This document shows positions 28,952 through 37,529 of a stretch of DNA of 64,000 nucleotides, in pieces (position 1 is the first letter of the stretch; the number at the start of each line of letters is the position of its first letter). Made by a program: the position numbers and the translations under genes. The DNA lies in assembly GCA_037444685.1 (NCBI GenBank), contig JBBILX010000003.1, forward strand, positions 186,001 to 250,000, in the 5' to 3' direction. The DNA comes from UBA964 sp037444685 (GTDB lineage Bacteria > Pseudomonadota > Gammaproteobacteria > Steroidobacterales > Steroidobacteraceae). The notes beneath the pieces were generated by a model that worked only from the letters and a program-made list of their open reading frames with translations, was not told the DNA's origin and made no database searches.

Positions 28952-30166
28952 TCACGGCTCGCGGCGCAGCGTCCAGCGGCGCTCGAGTGCGGCAGGCCGG
29001 CCGCGCTCGATGCCCTCGGCACGGGCATGCAGCAAGTTGCCGGCTCGCCAGTACGTGAGGCGCCGCGGGAAGTCGTGCGCAGGATTCTCGAATACGACGC
29101 GCATCGACTCGAGGTGCACGAGCGCAAACTCCGTCGGTGTCCGGCCGCCCGGACTCGCGACATAGACGATTCGGCCGTCGTCTCGCTGTTCGATCCGCAG
29201 ATACTCGAACGAGGTCCGGCCGCTCTCACGGACTTCGCGGTTGAGGCCCGGCATCAACGTGCTCTGCGGGGCGAGCCAGATCTCCTCGCTCCAGCCGCCT
29301 CGCTCCCCGCTGCTGGCCCAGTGACCAGCGAGCCAGGCGAGCTGATGCAGGCGCGGCGTCGCGTCGACGGTCGTCCTGACCGGTCGCGGACGTTCGTTGT
29401 CGCGCGGCAAGGACCGCAGATCCGTCCGCCAGGCCTCGGGATCGCCGACGCGATCGCCGATCAGGGCAAAGCTGCGGCCCTCGGCGTCGGGATTGACGAG
29501 AGCATCCACCGCGACACGCGCGACATCGGCGCGCGAAACGTTGGTGGACACATAGTGCTCGCGAAGGATCGCGTGCAGGCCGTCGCGCCGGGGTGGCGAG
29601 TCGAGCAAGCCGGCGGGACCGATGATCACGTAGGGCAGGCCGCTACGCTTGAGGTGCTCTTCGGCCTCCGTCTTCCATTTGCGCACATAGCCGAGCATCG
29701 GCGCCTGCGTCTGGTCGCGGTGCGAGCCCGCGGCGGCCGACGAGACCAGCACGAAGCGGCGCACGCGGGCCTCGCGCGCGGCGTCGACGAGGTGGACATT
29801 GCCGCGATAGTCGACGAACTGCGGACTCGCCGGCCCCTCGAACACGCGGGCGCCGATGGCGCTGATGACGTAGTCCGCGCCGCTGATGGCCTCGAGAACC
29901 CCAGCCGCATCGCGCACGTCGACCTTCCGCCACTCGGCGCGCTCGTACAGCGCGCTACCGAGCTCGGCGCGCGCGCGAACCGGGTCGCTGGTCAGGCCGC
30001 GGACGCGGTAGCCGGCCGCGAGCGCCTCGGCGACGATGAGTCGGCCCGTCTGCCCGGAGGCACCGGCGACGACGACGAGCGGCGCCGGCCGCGTCGGTTT
30101 CGTGGCCAGCGCCGGCGCGACCAGCGCACACAGCCAGAGCGCGAGGCCGAGCCGGCGCGCGGACAT
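28952..30166 (-). CDS. NAD(P)-binding (NmrA/SDR-like) protein fused to a DUF6265 domain
   Basis: A 404-residue two-domain protein. After a signal peptide (LGLALWLCALVAPALATKP) comes an atypical SDR/NmrA domain (about 30-250) with VVVAGASGQTGRLIVAEAL, VDVRDAAGVLEAISGADYVI, FVLVSSAAAGS and YVIIGPAGLLDSP. The C-terminal domain (about 280-400) reads LAWLAGHWASSGERGGWSEE, then IWLAPQSTLMPGLNREV and VFENPAHDFPRRLTYWRAG, a DUF6265 signature as I remember it. The classic catalytic Tyr-Lys pair of SDRs is not obvious, so the first domain may only bind NAD(P). Its start shares one base with the stop of the UbiD-family gene (TGATG), so the two are coupled and both carry export signals. Confidence 0.85.
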   Translation of the reverse strand: MSARRLGLALWLCALVAPALATKPTRPAPLVVVAGASGQTGRLIVAEALAAGYRVRGLTSDPVRARAELGSALYERAEWRKVDVRDAAGVLEAISGADYVISAIGARVFEGPASPQFVDYRGNVHLVDAAREARVRRFVLVSSAAAGSHRDQTQAPMLGYVRKWKTEAEEHLKRSGLPYVIIGPAGLLDSPPRRDGLHAILREHYVSTNVSRADVARVAVDALVNPDAEGRSFALIGDRVGDPEAWRTDLRSLPRDNERPRPVRTTVDATPRLHQLAWLAGHWASSGERGGWSEEIWLAPQSTLMPGLNREVRESGRTSFEYLRIEQRDDGRIVYVASPGGRTPTEFALVHLESMRVVFENPAHDFPRRLTYWRAGNLLHARAEGIERGRPAALERRWTLRREP

Positions 30167-31848
30167 CAGAATCCCGGAGGGCGGTAGTTGCCGACGTGCC
30201 GCGCCCAGTTTGCATCGGCGATACGGAACGACTCCGGCGCGAGTCGCTCGAGCTCGGCGCGATTGAGGGCCTGATAGACCTGCGGGCCGCCCTCCTCGGG
30301 CCACTGTCGCGTCGCATCGATGACGATCTTCGAGGTCATCGGACGCTTCGTCAGCGAGGGATCGAGCGGCATGCCGCGCGACTCGGGAATGATGGCCGTC
30401 GCCGGCTGCGGCTGCCATCGCGAGCCGAGCGCGTGCATGACCTGGGTACGGTCGAGCACCTCGATGTCGTCATCGACCATGACGACGACCTTCGCGATGC
30501 CGACGATCTGCGCGATGCGTTTGCCGATCTCGAGCGCCTCGCCGGGCTTCTGTTTCCTGATCGAGACGAAGCACAGCCCGGTCGCCTCGACCGGCGTGTG
30601 GATCATCCGGACGTTCGGCAGGAAGCGCCGCACGCCCGACAGTGCGATCTGCTCGAGTGGCGCGGTGACGAAGCCGCGGGTCACGCCGGTGAACTGGTTG
30701 ACGATCCACGGGTTGCGACGATGCGTGATCGCCGTGACGTTCATCCAGAAGTTCTCGGCCTTGCGCGCCCCCATGTAGCCGTACATCTCGCCGAACGGCC
30801 CCTCGGGCTTGAACCCCTGATCGAGCGGCACCTCGCCCTCGATGACGATCTCGGAGTATGCGGGAATCAGGTGATCGTTGGTCTCGCTGCGAACGACCTT
30901 CAGGGGCCGGCCGCGGATCCCCGACACCACCTCGAGTTCATCGGCCTTCGCGCGATTGAGCTTGCTGCTCGAGACGGTCCACGTGACCGGATCCTGCCCG
31001 AGCGCGATCGACACCTTGACGGACTTCTCGCCGCGCTCCCTGGCCTTCATGAACGCCTGCCAGGCGCCCTGGCCCTCTTCGGGATTGACGCCGAGCAGCC
31101 GCGGTCCCTTGATCTCGCAGCGATAGGTGCCGAAGTTCTTGCCGAGTTCCCTGTCGTTCGTGAACACCGATCCGGTGTTGACGTAGCGCGCCGAGTCGGC
31201 GGGATTCGACTGGATGAACGCGAACTTCGTCAGGTCGATAGCGTCGCCGGTCAGCACGACCTCCTTGCACGGCGCGGCCTCGCGCGCCACGACCTCGAAC
31301 GGCGCGGTCGGGAACGCGCCGCCCTGGCCGTGCTTCAGGTATTCCTCGCAACGCGCGAGCGCCTTGTAGTAGGTCTGGATGTGATCGCCGGGCACGGGCT
31401 CGATGCCGAAGGCCAGGCACTCGGTGTTCCAGTGGCCGAAATGATTGGTGATGATCGGGCCCTTGTGCCACTTGCCGTCGATCCTGACGTTCTCCAAGTA
31501 GAGCGCCGGCGCGAAGTACATGCCGAAACGGTCGATCAGCCGATACATCAGCGCCGTGCCCTCGTAGCGGTCCTGGTCGATGTCGCGGACCTTGAGCAGC
31601 AGTCGGCGACGATCGAGCTCGCGGATCCAGCCGCGCAGGTCGTCGAACGGCCCGAATTCCCAGCGGGGGGAGGTGGGGCTCGGTGGGCTGCCCGGCGGCG
31701 GTGCGCCGCGCGCGGCGGCCTCGCTCTGCGCCGAGGCGATCCTGGCGTCGGCGGCCGCCAGCGTCGCGGCCGACAGGCCGGCGGCGCCCGCCAGGAAATC
31801 GCGACGCGAGAACGGGTTCGGCAACGGAACGTCGTGGGATGCGGCCAT
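30166..31848 (-). CDS. UbiD-family (prenyl-FMN) decarboxylase with Tat signal peptide
   Basis: A 560-residue relative of UbiD/Fdc1, which use prenylated FMN to remove carboxyl groups from aromatic or unsaturated acids. The EGPFGE motif keeps both catalytic glutamates (E349 and E354, equivalent to E277/E282 of fungal Fdc1) and is followed by MYGYMG. Other UbiD segments: ITNHFGHWNTECLAFGIEP-like prFMN region, TGDAIDLTKFAFIQSNPADS, VTAITHRRNPWIVNQF and IVVDDDIEVLD-like. The N-terminus is a textbook Tat signal (PFSRRDFLAGAAGLSAATLA). The ATG at 31848 has AAGGAGG about 9 bases upstream. Longer than UbiD (about 490) by the signal and linker. No ubiX is nearby. A cofactor-loaded enzyme exported folded is plausible but unusual. 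Confidence 0.9.
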   Translation of the reverse strand: MAASHDVPLPNPFSRRDFLAGAAGLSAATLAAADARIASAQSEAAARGAPPPGSPPSPTSPRWEFGPFDDLRGWIRELDRRRLLLKVRDIDQDRYEGTALMYRLIDRFGMYFAPALYLENVRIDGKWHKGPIITNHFGHWNTECLAFGIEPVPGDHIQTYYKALARCEEYLKHGQGGAFPTAPFEVVAREAAPCKEVVLTGDAIDLTKFAFIQSNPADSARYVNTGSVFTNDRELGKNFGTYRCEIKGPRLLGVNPEEGQGAWQAFMKARERGEKSVKVSIALGQDPVTWTVSSSKLNRAKADELEVVSGIRGRPLKVVRSETNDHLIPAYSEIVIEGEVPLDQGFKPEGPFGEMYGYMGARKAENFWMNVTAITHRRNPWIVNQFTGVTRGFVTAPLEQIALSGVRRFLPNVRMIHTPVEATGLCFVSIRKQKPGEALEIGKRIAQIVGIAKVVVMVDDDIEVLDRTQVMHALGSRWQPQPATAIIPESRGMPLDPSLTKRPMTSKIVIDATRQWPEEGGPQVYQALNRAELERLAPESFRIADANWARHVGNYRPPGF

Positions 31849-31963
31849 GCAGCAGTACCTCCTTGCTGGTCTTGCACGCTGCCACCTCACGAAGAGGCGG
31901 TAAAGGCAAGGCGCAGGCGCGTCCGAGCTACGGTTCTGACGCCTGTGCTAGCCTTGTGCGTGC

Positions 31964-33538
31964 ATGGATGCATCGCCCACGCGGCAGCTCGTGGTCGTCC
32001 TCGGCGACCAGCTCGACCGTCACTCGCCCGCGTTCGCGGGCTTCGACCCGCGGCAGGACATGGTCTGGATGGCCGAAGCCCACCCTGAATCGACCCGCGT
32101 CTGGTCCAGCCAGATGCGGATTGCGGTGTTCCTCGCCGCAATGCGCCACTTCGCAGACGCGTTGCGTGCCGAGGGTTGGCGAGTCGAATACCAGACCCTC
32201 GACTCCGTGGATCCGCGGGCGACGCTGGCCGAACTGCTTGTCGCGGCCATTGCGCGCATCGCGCCACGACGGGTCGTGATGGTCGAGGCCGGAGAGTGGC
32301 ATCTGCGCGCGGCGCTGCGCTCGGCCGTCGCCTCCACCGGCGAGCCGCTCGACGAGCGCGAGGACACGCACTTCTATTGCTCGCACGCCGAGTTCGAGCG
32401 TCACGCCGCCGGGCGCCGGCAGTTGCGCATGGAGTACTTCTACCGTGAGCTGCGCCGCCGCGAGCGCGTGCTGCTCGATGAGTGCGGCGAACCCGAGGGC
32501 GGCGCATGGAACTACGATGCGCTCAATCGGCGCAGTTTCGGCCGCGCGGGTCCGCAAGGGCCAGCGGCACCGCTGCGCTTCCCGCCCGATCCGCTGACGC
32601 GGGCGGCGCTCGATGACGTGCGTCGCTGGTTTGCCGCTCACCCCGGCTCGCTCGACGAATTCGACTGGCCGGTCACGCGCGCGGCGGCGCGCGAGGCGCT
32701 CGACGATTTCATCGAGCATCGCCTCGCCCATTTCGGCGAGCATCAGGACGCGATGTGGACAGGCGAACCGTGGCTGTTCCACTCGCGACTCTCGTCGGCG
32801 CTGAACCTCAAGCTGCTGAACCCGCGCGAGGTCGTGGCGGCGGCTGAAGCGGCGTACCGGGCCGGGCGCGCGCCGCTTCCCGCCGTCGAGGGCTTCATTC
32901 GGCAGGTGCTTGGCTGGCGCGAATACGTGCGCGGGGTCTACTGGCGGCACATGCCGCAGTACCTCGACTGCAATGCGCTCGGCGCCCACGAGCCATTGCC
33001 GCCGTTCTACTGGACCGGCGAAACGGACATGAACTGCATGCGCGAGGCGATCCGCCAGACGCTGCGTTTTGGCTACGCCCACCACATCCAGCGGCTGATG
33101 GTCACGGGCCTGTTCGCGCTGCTGCTCGGTGTCGAGCCGAGGCGCGTGCACGAGTGGTATCTCGCCGTTTACGTCGACGCCGTCGAGTGGGTCGAACTGC
33201 CGAATACGGTCGGCATGTCGCAGCATGCCGACCGCGGCATCATGGCCTCGAAGCCGTACGTCGCCTCGGGCCGTTACATCGAACGCATGAGCAATTACTG
33301 CGCGAACTGCCGCTACCGGCCGGCGCTGGCCGTCGGGGCGACGGCCTGTCCGTTCACGACGCTGTACTGGGACTTCCTCGATCGACATGCCGACCGGCTG
33401 AAGTCGAATCGCCGCATGAGCATGCAGCTGCGCAACCTCGAGCGCATGGGACCTGCGACGCGCAGGGAGATCGGCGAGCAGGCCGCGGCGCTGCGGCAGT
33501 GGCTGCGGACGCTCGGGGCAGGCGCGCAAGGGAGCTGA
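31964..33538 (+). CDS. phrB: FeS-type bacterial photolyase/cryptochrome (PhrB-like, FeS-BCP)
   Basis: A 524-residue member of the iron-sulfur bacterial cryptochrome/photolyase class, repairing UV (6-4) photoproducts with FAD and a 4Fe-4S cluster. Four cysteines at 358 (TDMNC), 446, 449 (NYCANC) and 462 (TACPF) have exactly the spacing of Agrobacterium PhrB (88, 3, 13). The N-terminal alpha/beta domain starts LVVVLGDQLDRHSPAF, the family's form of the antenna domain. FAD-binding helices include FIRQVLGWREYVRGVYWR, then AHHIQRLMVTGLFALLLG and YVDAVEWVELPNTVGMSQ. First gene of a five-gene operon; DUF2256 starts 4 bases after its stop. Divergent from the UbiD-family gene. Confidence 0.93.
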   Translation: MDASPTRQLVVVLGDQLDRHSPAFAGFDPRQDMVWMAEAHPESTRVWSSQMRIAVFLAAMRHFADALRAEGWRVEYQTLDSVDPRATLAELLVAAIARIAPRRVVMVEAGEWHLRAALRSAVASTGEPLDEREDTHFYCSHAEFERHAAGRRQLRMEYFYRELRRRERVLLDECGEPEGGAWNYDALNRRSFGRAGPQGPAAPLRFPPDPLTRAALDDVRRWFAAHPGSLDEFDWPVTRAAAREALDDFIEHRLAHFGEHQDAMWTGEPWLFHSRLSSALNLKLLNPREVVAAAEAAYRAGRAPLPAVEGFIRQVLGWREYVRGVYWRHMPQYLDCNALGAHEPLPPFYWTGETDMNCMREAIRQTLRFGYAHHIQRLMVTGLFALLLGVEPRRVHEWYLAVYVDAVEWVELPNTVGMSQHADRGIMASKPYVASGRYIERMSNYCANCRYRPALAVGATACPFTTLYWDFLDRHADRLKSNRRMSMQLRNLERMGPATRREIGEQAAALRQWLRTLGAGAQGS

Positions 33539-33542
33539 GACC

Positions 33543-33701
33543 ATGCGCGGCGTGGCCAAGCGGGATTTGCCGGCCAAGATCTGTGCGCATTGCGGCAGGC
33601 CGTTCAGCTGGCGCCGCAAGTGGGCGCGCGACTGGGAGGCCGTCCGCTACTGCAGCGACGCCTGCCGGCGCGGTCGCCCCCTGCGCCGGGGACCGGCGTG
33701 A
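33543..33701 (+). CDS. DUF2256 small zinc-ribbon protein
   Basis: A 52-residue protein, MRGVAKRDLPAKICAHCGR then a Trp/Arg-rich middle and YCSDACRRG. Cysteines 14, 17, 37 and 41 make a CxxC...CxxxC zinc site, and PFSWRRKWARDWE is the DUF2256 core. Such genes are frequent neighbours of photolyase and cryptochrome genes. It sits 4 bases after phrB and its stop overlaps the GTG start of the next gene (GTGA). The role is unknown; a zinc protein aiding flavin or cluster insertion, or DNA targeting, is speculation. The frame is too short for most size cut-offs and easily missed. Confidence 0.9.
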   Translation: MRGVAKRDLPAKICAHCGRPFSWRRKWARDWEAVRYCSDACRRGRPLRRGPA

Positions 33702-34969
33702 ACGGCTTCCCCGCGACGCGGGCCGAAGCATGGGCTCGCTGGCACCGATTCCTGTCAGATGCCCCGCAGTATGCGCAGCGGCGCAGTTTCGTGCGGCCAG
33801 GGCATCCGTTCGTGACGCGCCTGTCGGGATCGATCCGTCATCGGCTCGTGCTGGAGCGCGAGCTTATCGAGTCGCTGCTGGCGACCCATGCGTTCGCAAC
33901 GGTCGAGAAGCTCGTGCAGGAGCTCTGCTGGCGCGCCTACTGGAAGGCGTGGCTGCAGAGGCGTCCGAGTGTCTGGCGCGACTGGGTCGAGTCGGTACCG
34001 CGAAGACGCGCGGCGCTCGATGCAACCGCCCGGCGCCGGCTCGCGCGGCTCGAGGCCGGCGAGAGCGGCGTCGCCATTATGGACGCCTTCGCGCGCGAGC
34101 TCGTCGACACCGGTTATCTGCACAATCATGCGAGGATGTGGTTCGCGAGCTTCTGGGTGCACGTCGAGGAGCTGCCGTGGGAACTCGGCGCCGAGTTCTT
34201 TCTGCGGCACCTGCTCGACGGGGATGCGGCGAGCAACACGCTGTCGTGGCGCTGGGTCGCCGGGTGGCACACCGCGGGCAAGCGTTACTTCGTGCGCCGC
34301 TCGAACCTAGAGAGGTACCTCGATCCGCACCTGCTCGAAAGCCAACGTGCGGGACTCGAGCGGCTCGAGGACGCGCGAATCGCCGAGCTCGAGGCGCGCC
34401 GCGCGCCACCGACGGTGACACACCCGCCCCCGCTGCCGCCAGAGCCGCCGCCGCAGGATCCGCTGGCCGGTCTCGAGAGGCTGCGCGCAGGTGTCTGGCT
34501 GCACGACGAGGACGGCTGTCCCGAGCTCTCGCCGCTCGCCGCGCTGCGGCCGGCGGCCCTGCTCATCACCGGCGATGCGCTGACGGCGCGCGAGTGGCGC
34601 TACGGCGCGGCGCGGTGCGCTTTCGCGGCGCGAGCGCTCGACGATCTCGCGGCGCGTGCCGCGGTACACTACGGTGCCGGGCTGCCCTGCGAGAGGAGTA
34701 GCATCGCCGACGAGCTGTCGGTCACCGAGGCGCTCGAGCGCGCCGTCGAGCGCCACGCGCTCGCTGCCGTGATCGCGCTGGCGCCCGCAGTCGGGCCGCT
34801 CGCGGACCAACTGCCGTTGGTCCGCACGCGGCTGGAGGCGCGTGGCGCGAGGCTCGTACTGCTGAGACGTCCCGACGACGTCGCGTCGCTCGAGCATGCC
34901 GGCGCCGGCTATTTCAGTTACTGGACGCGGATCGCTGCCGCCCTGCGCGCCGGAGCGGCGTCTGCATGA
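33698..34969 (+). CDS. Photolyase-related FAD-binding protein lacking the N-terminal antenna domain
   Basis: A 423-residue protein beginning directly with the helical photolyase FAD domain (about 1-200): RFVRPGHPFVTRLSGSIRHR-like start, VEKLVQELCWRAYWKAWLQR, DTGYLHNHARMWFASFWVH and LDGDAASNTLSWRWVAGWHT. These match the WMHNRxRM and DGDLASNxxxWQWxAG motifs of photolyases. A Pro-rich linker (about 230-245, PPPLPPEPPPQ) is followed by an alpha/beta segment (about 250-423: LRAGVWLHDEDGCPE, AAVIALAPAVG, RGARLVLLRRP) that looks like the antenna Rossmann fold placed behind instead of before. The start is the GTG overlapping the DUF2256 stop; the stop overlaps the next ATG. Repair activity is uncertain. 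Confidence 0.82.
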   Translation: MNGFPATRAEAWARWHRFLSDAPQYAQRRSFVRPGHPFVTRLSGSIRHRLVLERELIESLLATHAFATVEKLVQELCWRAYWKAWLQRRPSVWRDWVESVPRRRAALDATARRRLARLEAGESGVAIMDAFARELVDTGYLHNHARMWFASFWVHVEELPWELGAEFFLRHLLDGDAASNTLSWRWVAGWHTAGKRYFVRRSNLERYLDPHLLESQRAGLERLEDARIAELEARRAPPTVTHPPPLPPEPPPQDPLAGLERLRAGVWLHDEDGCPELSPLAALRPAALLITGDALTAREWRYGAARCAFAARALDDLAARAAVHYGAGLPCERSSIADELSVTEALERAVERHALAAVIALAPAVGPLADQLPLVRTRLEARGARLVLLRRPDDVASLEHAGAGYFSYWTRIAAALRAGAASA

Positions 34970-36594
34970 GCGGCGTCGAACTGGTCTGGTTCAAGCGCGA
35001 CCTGCGGCTGCGCGACCATGCGCCGCTCGCCGCCGCGGCGGCCCAGGGGCCGCTGCTGTGCGTGTTCGTGCATGAGCCGGCATTCGAGGCGGCCGCCGAG
35101 TACGACCCGATGCATGCCTGCTTTCGCGACGACTGCCTGCGTGAACTGCGCGCGCGGCTCGCCGCGCTCGGCGCCGAGCTGCTCGAACTCGAGGGGCCGT
35201 TGCCCGAAGTCTTCGATCGGCTGCACGCCGTGGAGCCGATCGCGCGCCTGTGGAGCCATGAGGAGACCGGGTCGGGCTGGACGTATGCGCGCGATCGCGC
35301 CGTCGCGCGCTGGTGTCGCCAGCGCGACATCGCATGGCACGAGTTGCCGCAGACCGGGGTCGTGCGCCGGCTCGAGTCGCGCGATGGCTGGGCGCGGCGC
35401 TGGGAGCAGCGGATGGGTTCGCCGGAGGCGGTTCTGCCGCCGCGCCTGATCGCCGCCTCGACGCGGCGCATCGTGGCGAGCGGCGTCGTGGTGCTCAGGC
35501 GGCCGCGGGCCGCGACCGATCCGACGCGGCCGCTGATGCCGCGCGGCGGGGAGTCGCTGGCGTGGCGCACGCTCGAGGACTTCCTCGAAACGCGCGGTGT
35601 CGACTACCGGCGCGCGATGTCGTCGCCGGTGACGGCCTTCGAGCGCTGCAGCCGGCTCGGCCCGTACCTCGCCTGGGGTGCGATCTCGATGCGCGCGCTG
35701 CACCAGCGCGTCGAGCGGCGCCGGGCGGAACTCGCGGCCATGCGCGAGGTCGGCCTCGTTGTCGACCGAAGATGGGCGGGCTCGCTGCAGTCCTTCTCCG
35801 CCCGCCTGCGCTGGCACTGCCACTTCATGCAGAAGCTCGAGGATGAGCCGCGCATCGAATTCGAGAATTTCAGTCGCGCTTACGACGGTCTGCGCGAGCA
35901 GGACTTCGACAAGTCCCGGTTCGAGGCCTGGTGCTCGGGTCGCACCGGTTATCCGCTGGTCGACGCCTGCATGCGCGCGCTGCGGGCGACCGGCTGGATC
36001 AACTTCCGGATGCGCGCGCTGCTGGTGTCGTTCTCCGCCCATCACCTGTGGCTGCACTGGCGCGAGCCGGCCGTGTTCCTCGCCCGGCACTTCGTCGACT
36101 TCGAGCCGGGGATCCACTTCAGCCAGTTTCAGATGCAGTCGGGTACCACCGGGATCAACACGCTGCGCATCTACTCGCCGTTCAAGCAGCAGCTCGATCA
36201 GGATCCGCAGGGCGAGTTCGTCCATCGCTGGGTGCCCGAGCTCGAGGCCGTGCCGGCCGAGTGGCTGACTCGCCTGCCGGCGATGCCAGGCAACCTGCAG
36301 CGCCGCTTTGGAGTGGTGCTGGGACGGGACTACCCGGTGCCAATCGTCGATCACGAGCGCGCGGTCGCGGTCGCGCGCGAGCGCCTCGTCGCCCTGCGCC
36401 GTACCGAGGCGGCGCGGGCCGAGGCCGATCGGGTACAGGCCCGGCACGGCAGCCGTCGCAGCGGTCTGCCACAGTCGCCGCCACGTCGCGGCCAGCTCGA
36501 CCGCGCATCGCGGCGGCGAGCGACCGCATCGCCGCAGCGGGCGCTCGATTTGGGCGCGGCGTCGGGCGAGGATGAGGGCGGGACTCGCGCATGA
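34966..36594 (+). CDS. Cryptochrome/deoxyribodipyrimidine photolyase family protein
   Basis: A 542-residue protein with the canonical order: antenna alpha/beta domain (LVWFKRDLRLRDHAPLAAAA, PLLCVFVHEP) then the helical FAD domain with SRLGPYLAWGAISMRAL, SFSARLRWHCHFMQKLEDEP, GRTGYPLVDACMRALRATGW, then INFRMRALLVSFSAHHLWLHW. The usual WMHNRxRM is WINFRMRALLV here, and SGTTGINTLRIYSPFKQQLD replaces the QWxAGxGxD step. So it belongs to a divergent photolyase/cryptochrome subgroup. A 70-residue basic, probably disordered tail (RHGSRRSGLPQSPPRRGQ) ends the protein. Overlaps both neighbours by ATGA. Whether it repairs cyclobutane dimers or senses light cannot be told. Confidence 0.9.
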   Translation: MSGVELVWFKRDLRLRDHAPLAAAAAQGPLLCVFVHEPAFEAAAEYDPMHACFRDDCLRELRARLAALGAELLELEGPLPEVFDRLHAVEPIARLWSHEETGSGWTYARDRAVARWCRQRDIAWHELPQTGVVRRLESRDGWARRWEQRMGSPEAVLPPRLIAASTRRIVASGVVVLRRPRAATDPTRPLMPRGGESLAWRTLEDFLETRGVDYRRAMSSPVTAFERCSRLGPYLAWGAISMRALHQRVERRRAELAAMREVGLVVDRRWAGSLQSFSARLRWHCHFMQKLEDEPRIEFENFSRAYDGLREQDFDKSRFEAWCSGRTGYPLVDACMRALRATGWINFRMRALLVSFSAHHLWLHWREPAVFLARHFVDFEPGIHFSQFQMQSGTTGINTLRIYSPFKQQLDQDPQGEFVHRWVPELEAVPAEWLTRLPAMPGNLQRRFGVVLGRDYPVPIVDHERAVAVARERLVALRRTEAARAEADRVQARHGSRRSGLPQSPPRRGQLDRASRRRATASPQRALDLGAASGEDEGGTRA

Positions 36595-37442
36595 CGGCTG
36601 CCACGCACAATCTCTCCCAGCGCTTTCCACGTCGGCGTGCCTTCATCACTGGCGCGGCCAGCGGGCTCGGGCTCGCCTGCGCCGAGTCGCTGGCGCGCGA
36701 GGGCTGGCGGCTGTTTCTCAGCGATGCCGATGAGCCGCGGCTCACGCTGGTGGCGGCGAGCCTCGAGCGCGAGGGTGCGACCGTCGCTGCGGCGGCTTGC
36801 GACGTCCGCGATGCCGGCGCGCTCGCGGCGCTGGTCGGACAGGCGGCGGACACTGCCGGTGGCATCGACCTGTCCCTGCATTGTGCCGGCGTCGCCGTCG
36901 CCGGCGCCTTCGTCGACACGCCGGAGGCCGACTGGCGCTGGCTGTTCGACATCAACGTGCATGGGGTCGTGAACAGCTGTCGGGCCGTCGTGCCCGTCAT
37001 GCAGGCGCAGCGCAGCGGTGGCCTCATCATCAACATCGCGAGCGCTGCGAGCTTCGTCACCCCTGGGCAGATGAGCGCCTACAGTGCCGCCAAGGCTGCG
37101 GTCGTCGCGCTGTCCGAGACACTGATGCAGGAGCTTGCACCGTTCGGCATCCAGGTCACGGTCGCGATGCCGGGCTTCTTCACGACGCGACTGCTCGAGA
37201 ATGCGCGCGGTCCGCTGCGCACGCTCGAGAGCGCGCGACGGATCATGGCGAACTCGGACCTGTCCGCCGAAGCGGTCGCCGACGCCTTGCTGATCGCGGC
37301 GGCGCGCGGTCGCACGCACTTCGTCTACCCGTCGCGTTACGCCTGGCTCTGGCGCCTCAAGCGGCTGATGCCGATGCGCTTCCAGCGGTTGTCGCCGCGA
37401 TTGCCGCGACTGCCGCGACGCCCGGAGGGCGTGAACCGCTGA
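36591..37442 (+). CDS. Short-chain dehydrogenase/reductase at the end of the photolyase operon
   Basis: A 283-residue classical SDR. Cofactor loop ITGAASGLGLACAESLAREG, Asp after the second strand (FLSDADEPRL, favouring NAD), CDVRDAGALAALV, LHCAGVAVAG (NAG variant), catalytic Ser in INIASAASFVTPGQ and YSAAK. Then VAMPGFFTTRLLENARGP and a C-terminal extension with HFVYPSRYAWLWRLKRLMP, typical of the SDR group annotated as lipid or ketone reductases. A start four bases into the photolyase stop (ATGA) makes it part of the operon. SDR genes often follow photolyases in proteobacteria; the link is unexplained. Confidence 0.9.
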   Translation: MTAATHNLSQRFPRRRAFITGAASGLGLACAESLAREGWRLFLSDADEPRLTLVAASLEREGATVAAAACDVRDAGALAALVGQAADTAGGIDLSLHCAGVAVAGAFVDTPEADWRWLFDINVHGVVNSCRAVVPVMQAQRSGGLIINIASAASFVTPGQMSAYSAAKAAVVALSETLMQELAPFGIQVTVAMPGFFTTRLLENARGPLRTLESARRIMANSDLSAEAVADALLIAAARGRTHFVYPSRYAWLWRLKRLMPMRFQRLSPRLPRLPRRPEGVNR

Positions 37443-37529
37443 GCGGGCCCCGCTGCCGCAGCGCGATGCCAGCGGTTCGCCGTCCGCTTCGGCGCGGTAT
37501 GCTTGCGCAGCCCTACCTCCGGAGTCGCC

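Noticed and set aside
26917..29229. A 770-codon minus-strand frame opposite the CIA30 and cyclase genes
   Set aside because: Pure antisense shadow; the plus-strand genes carry complete motifs including GGEEF.
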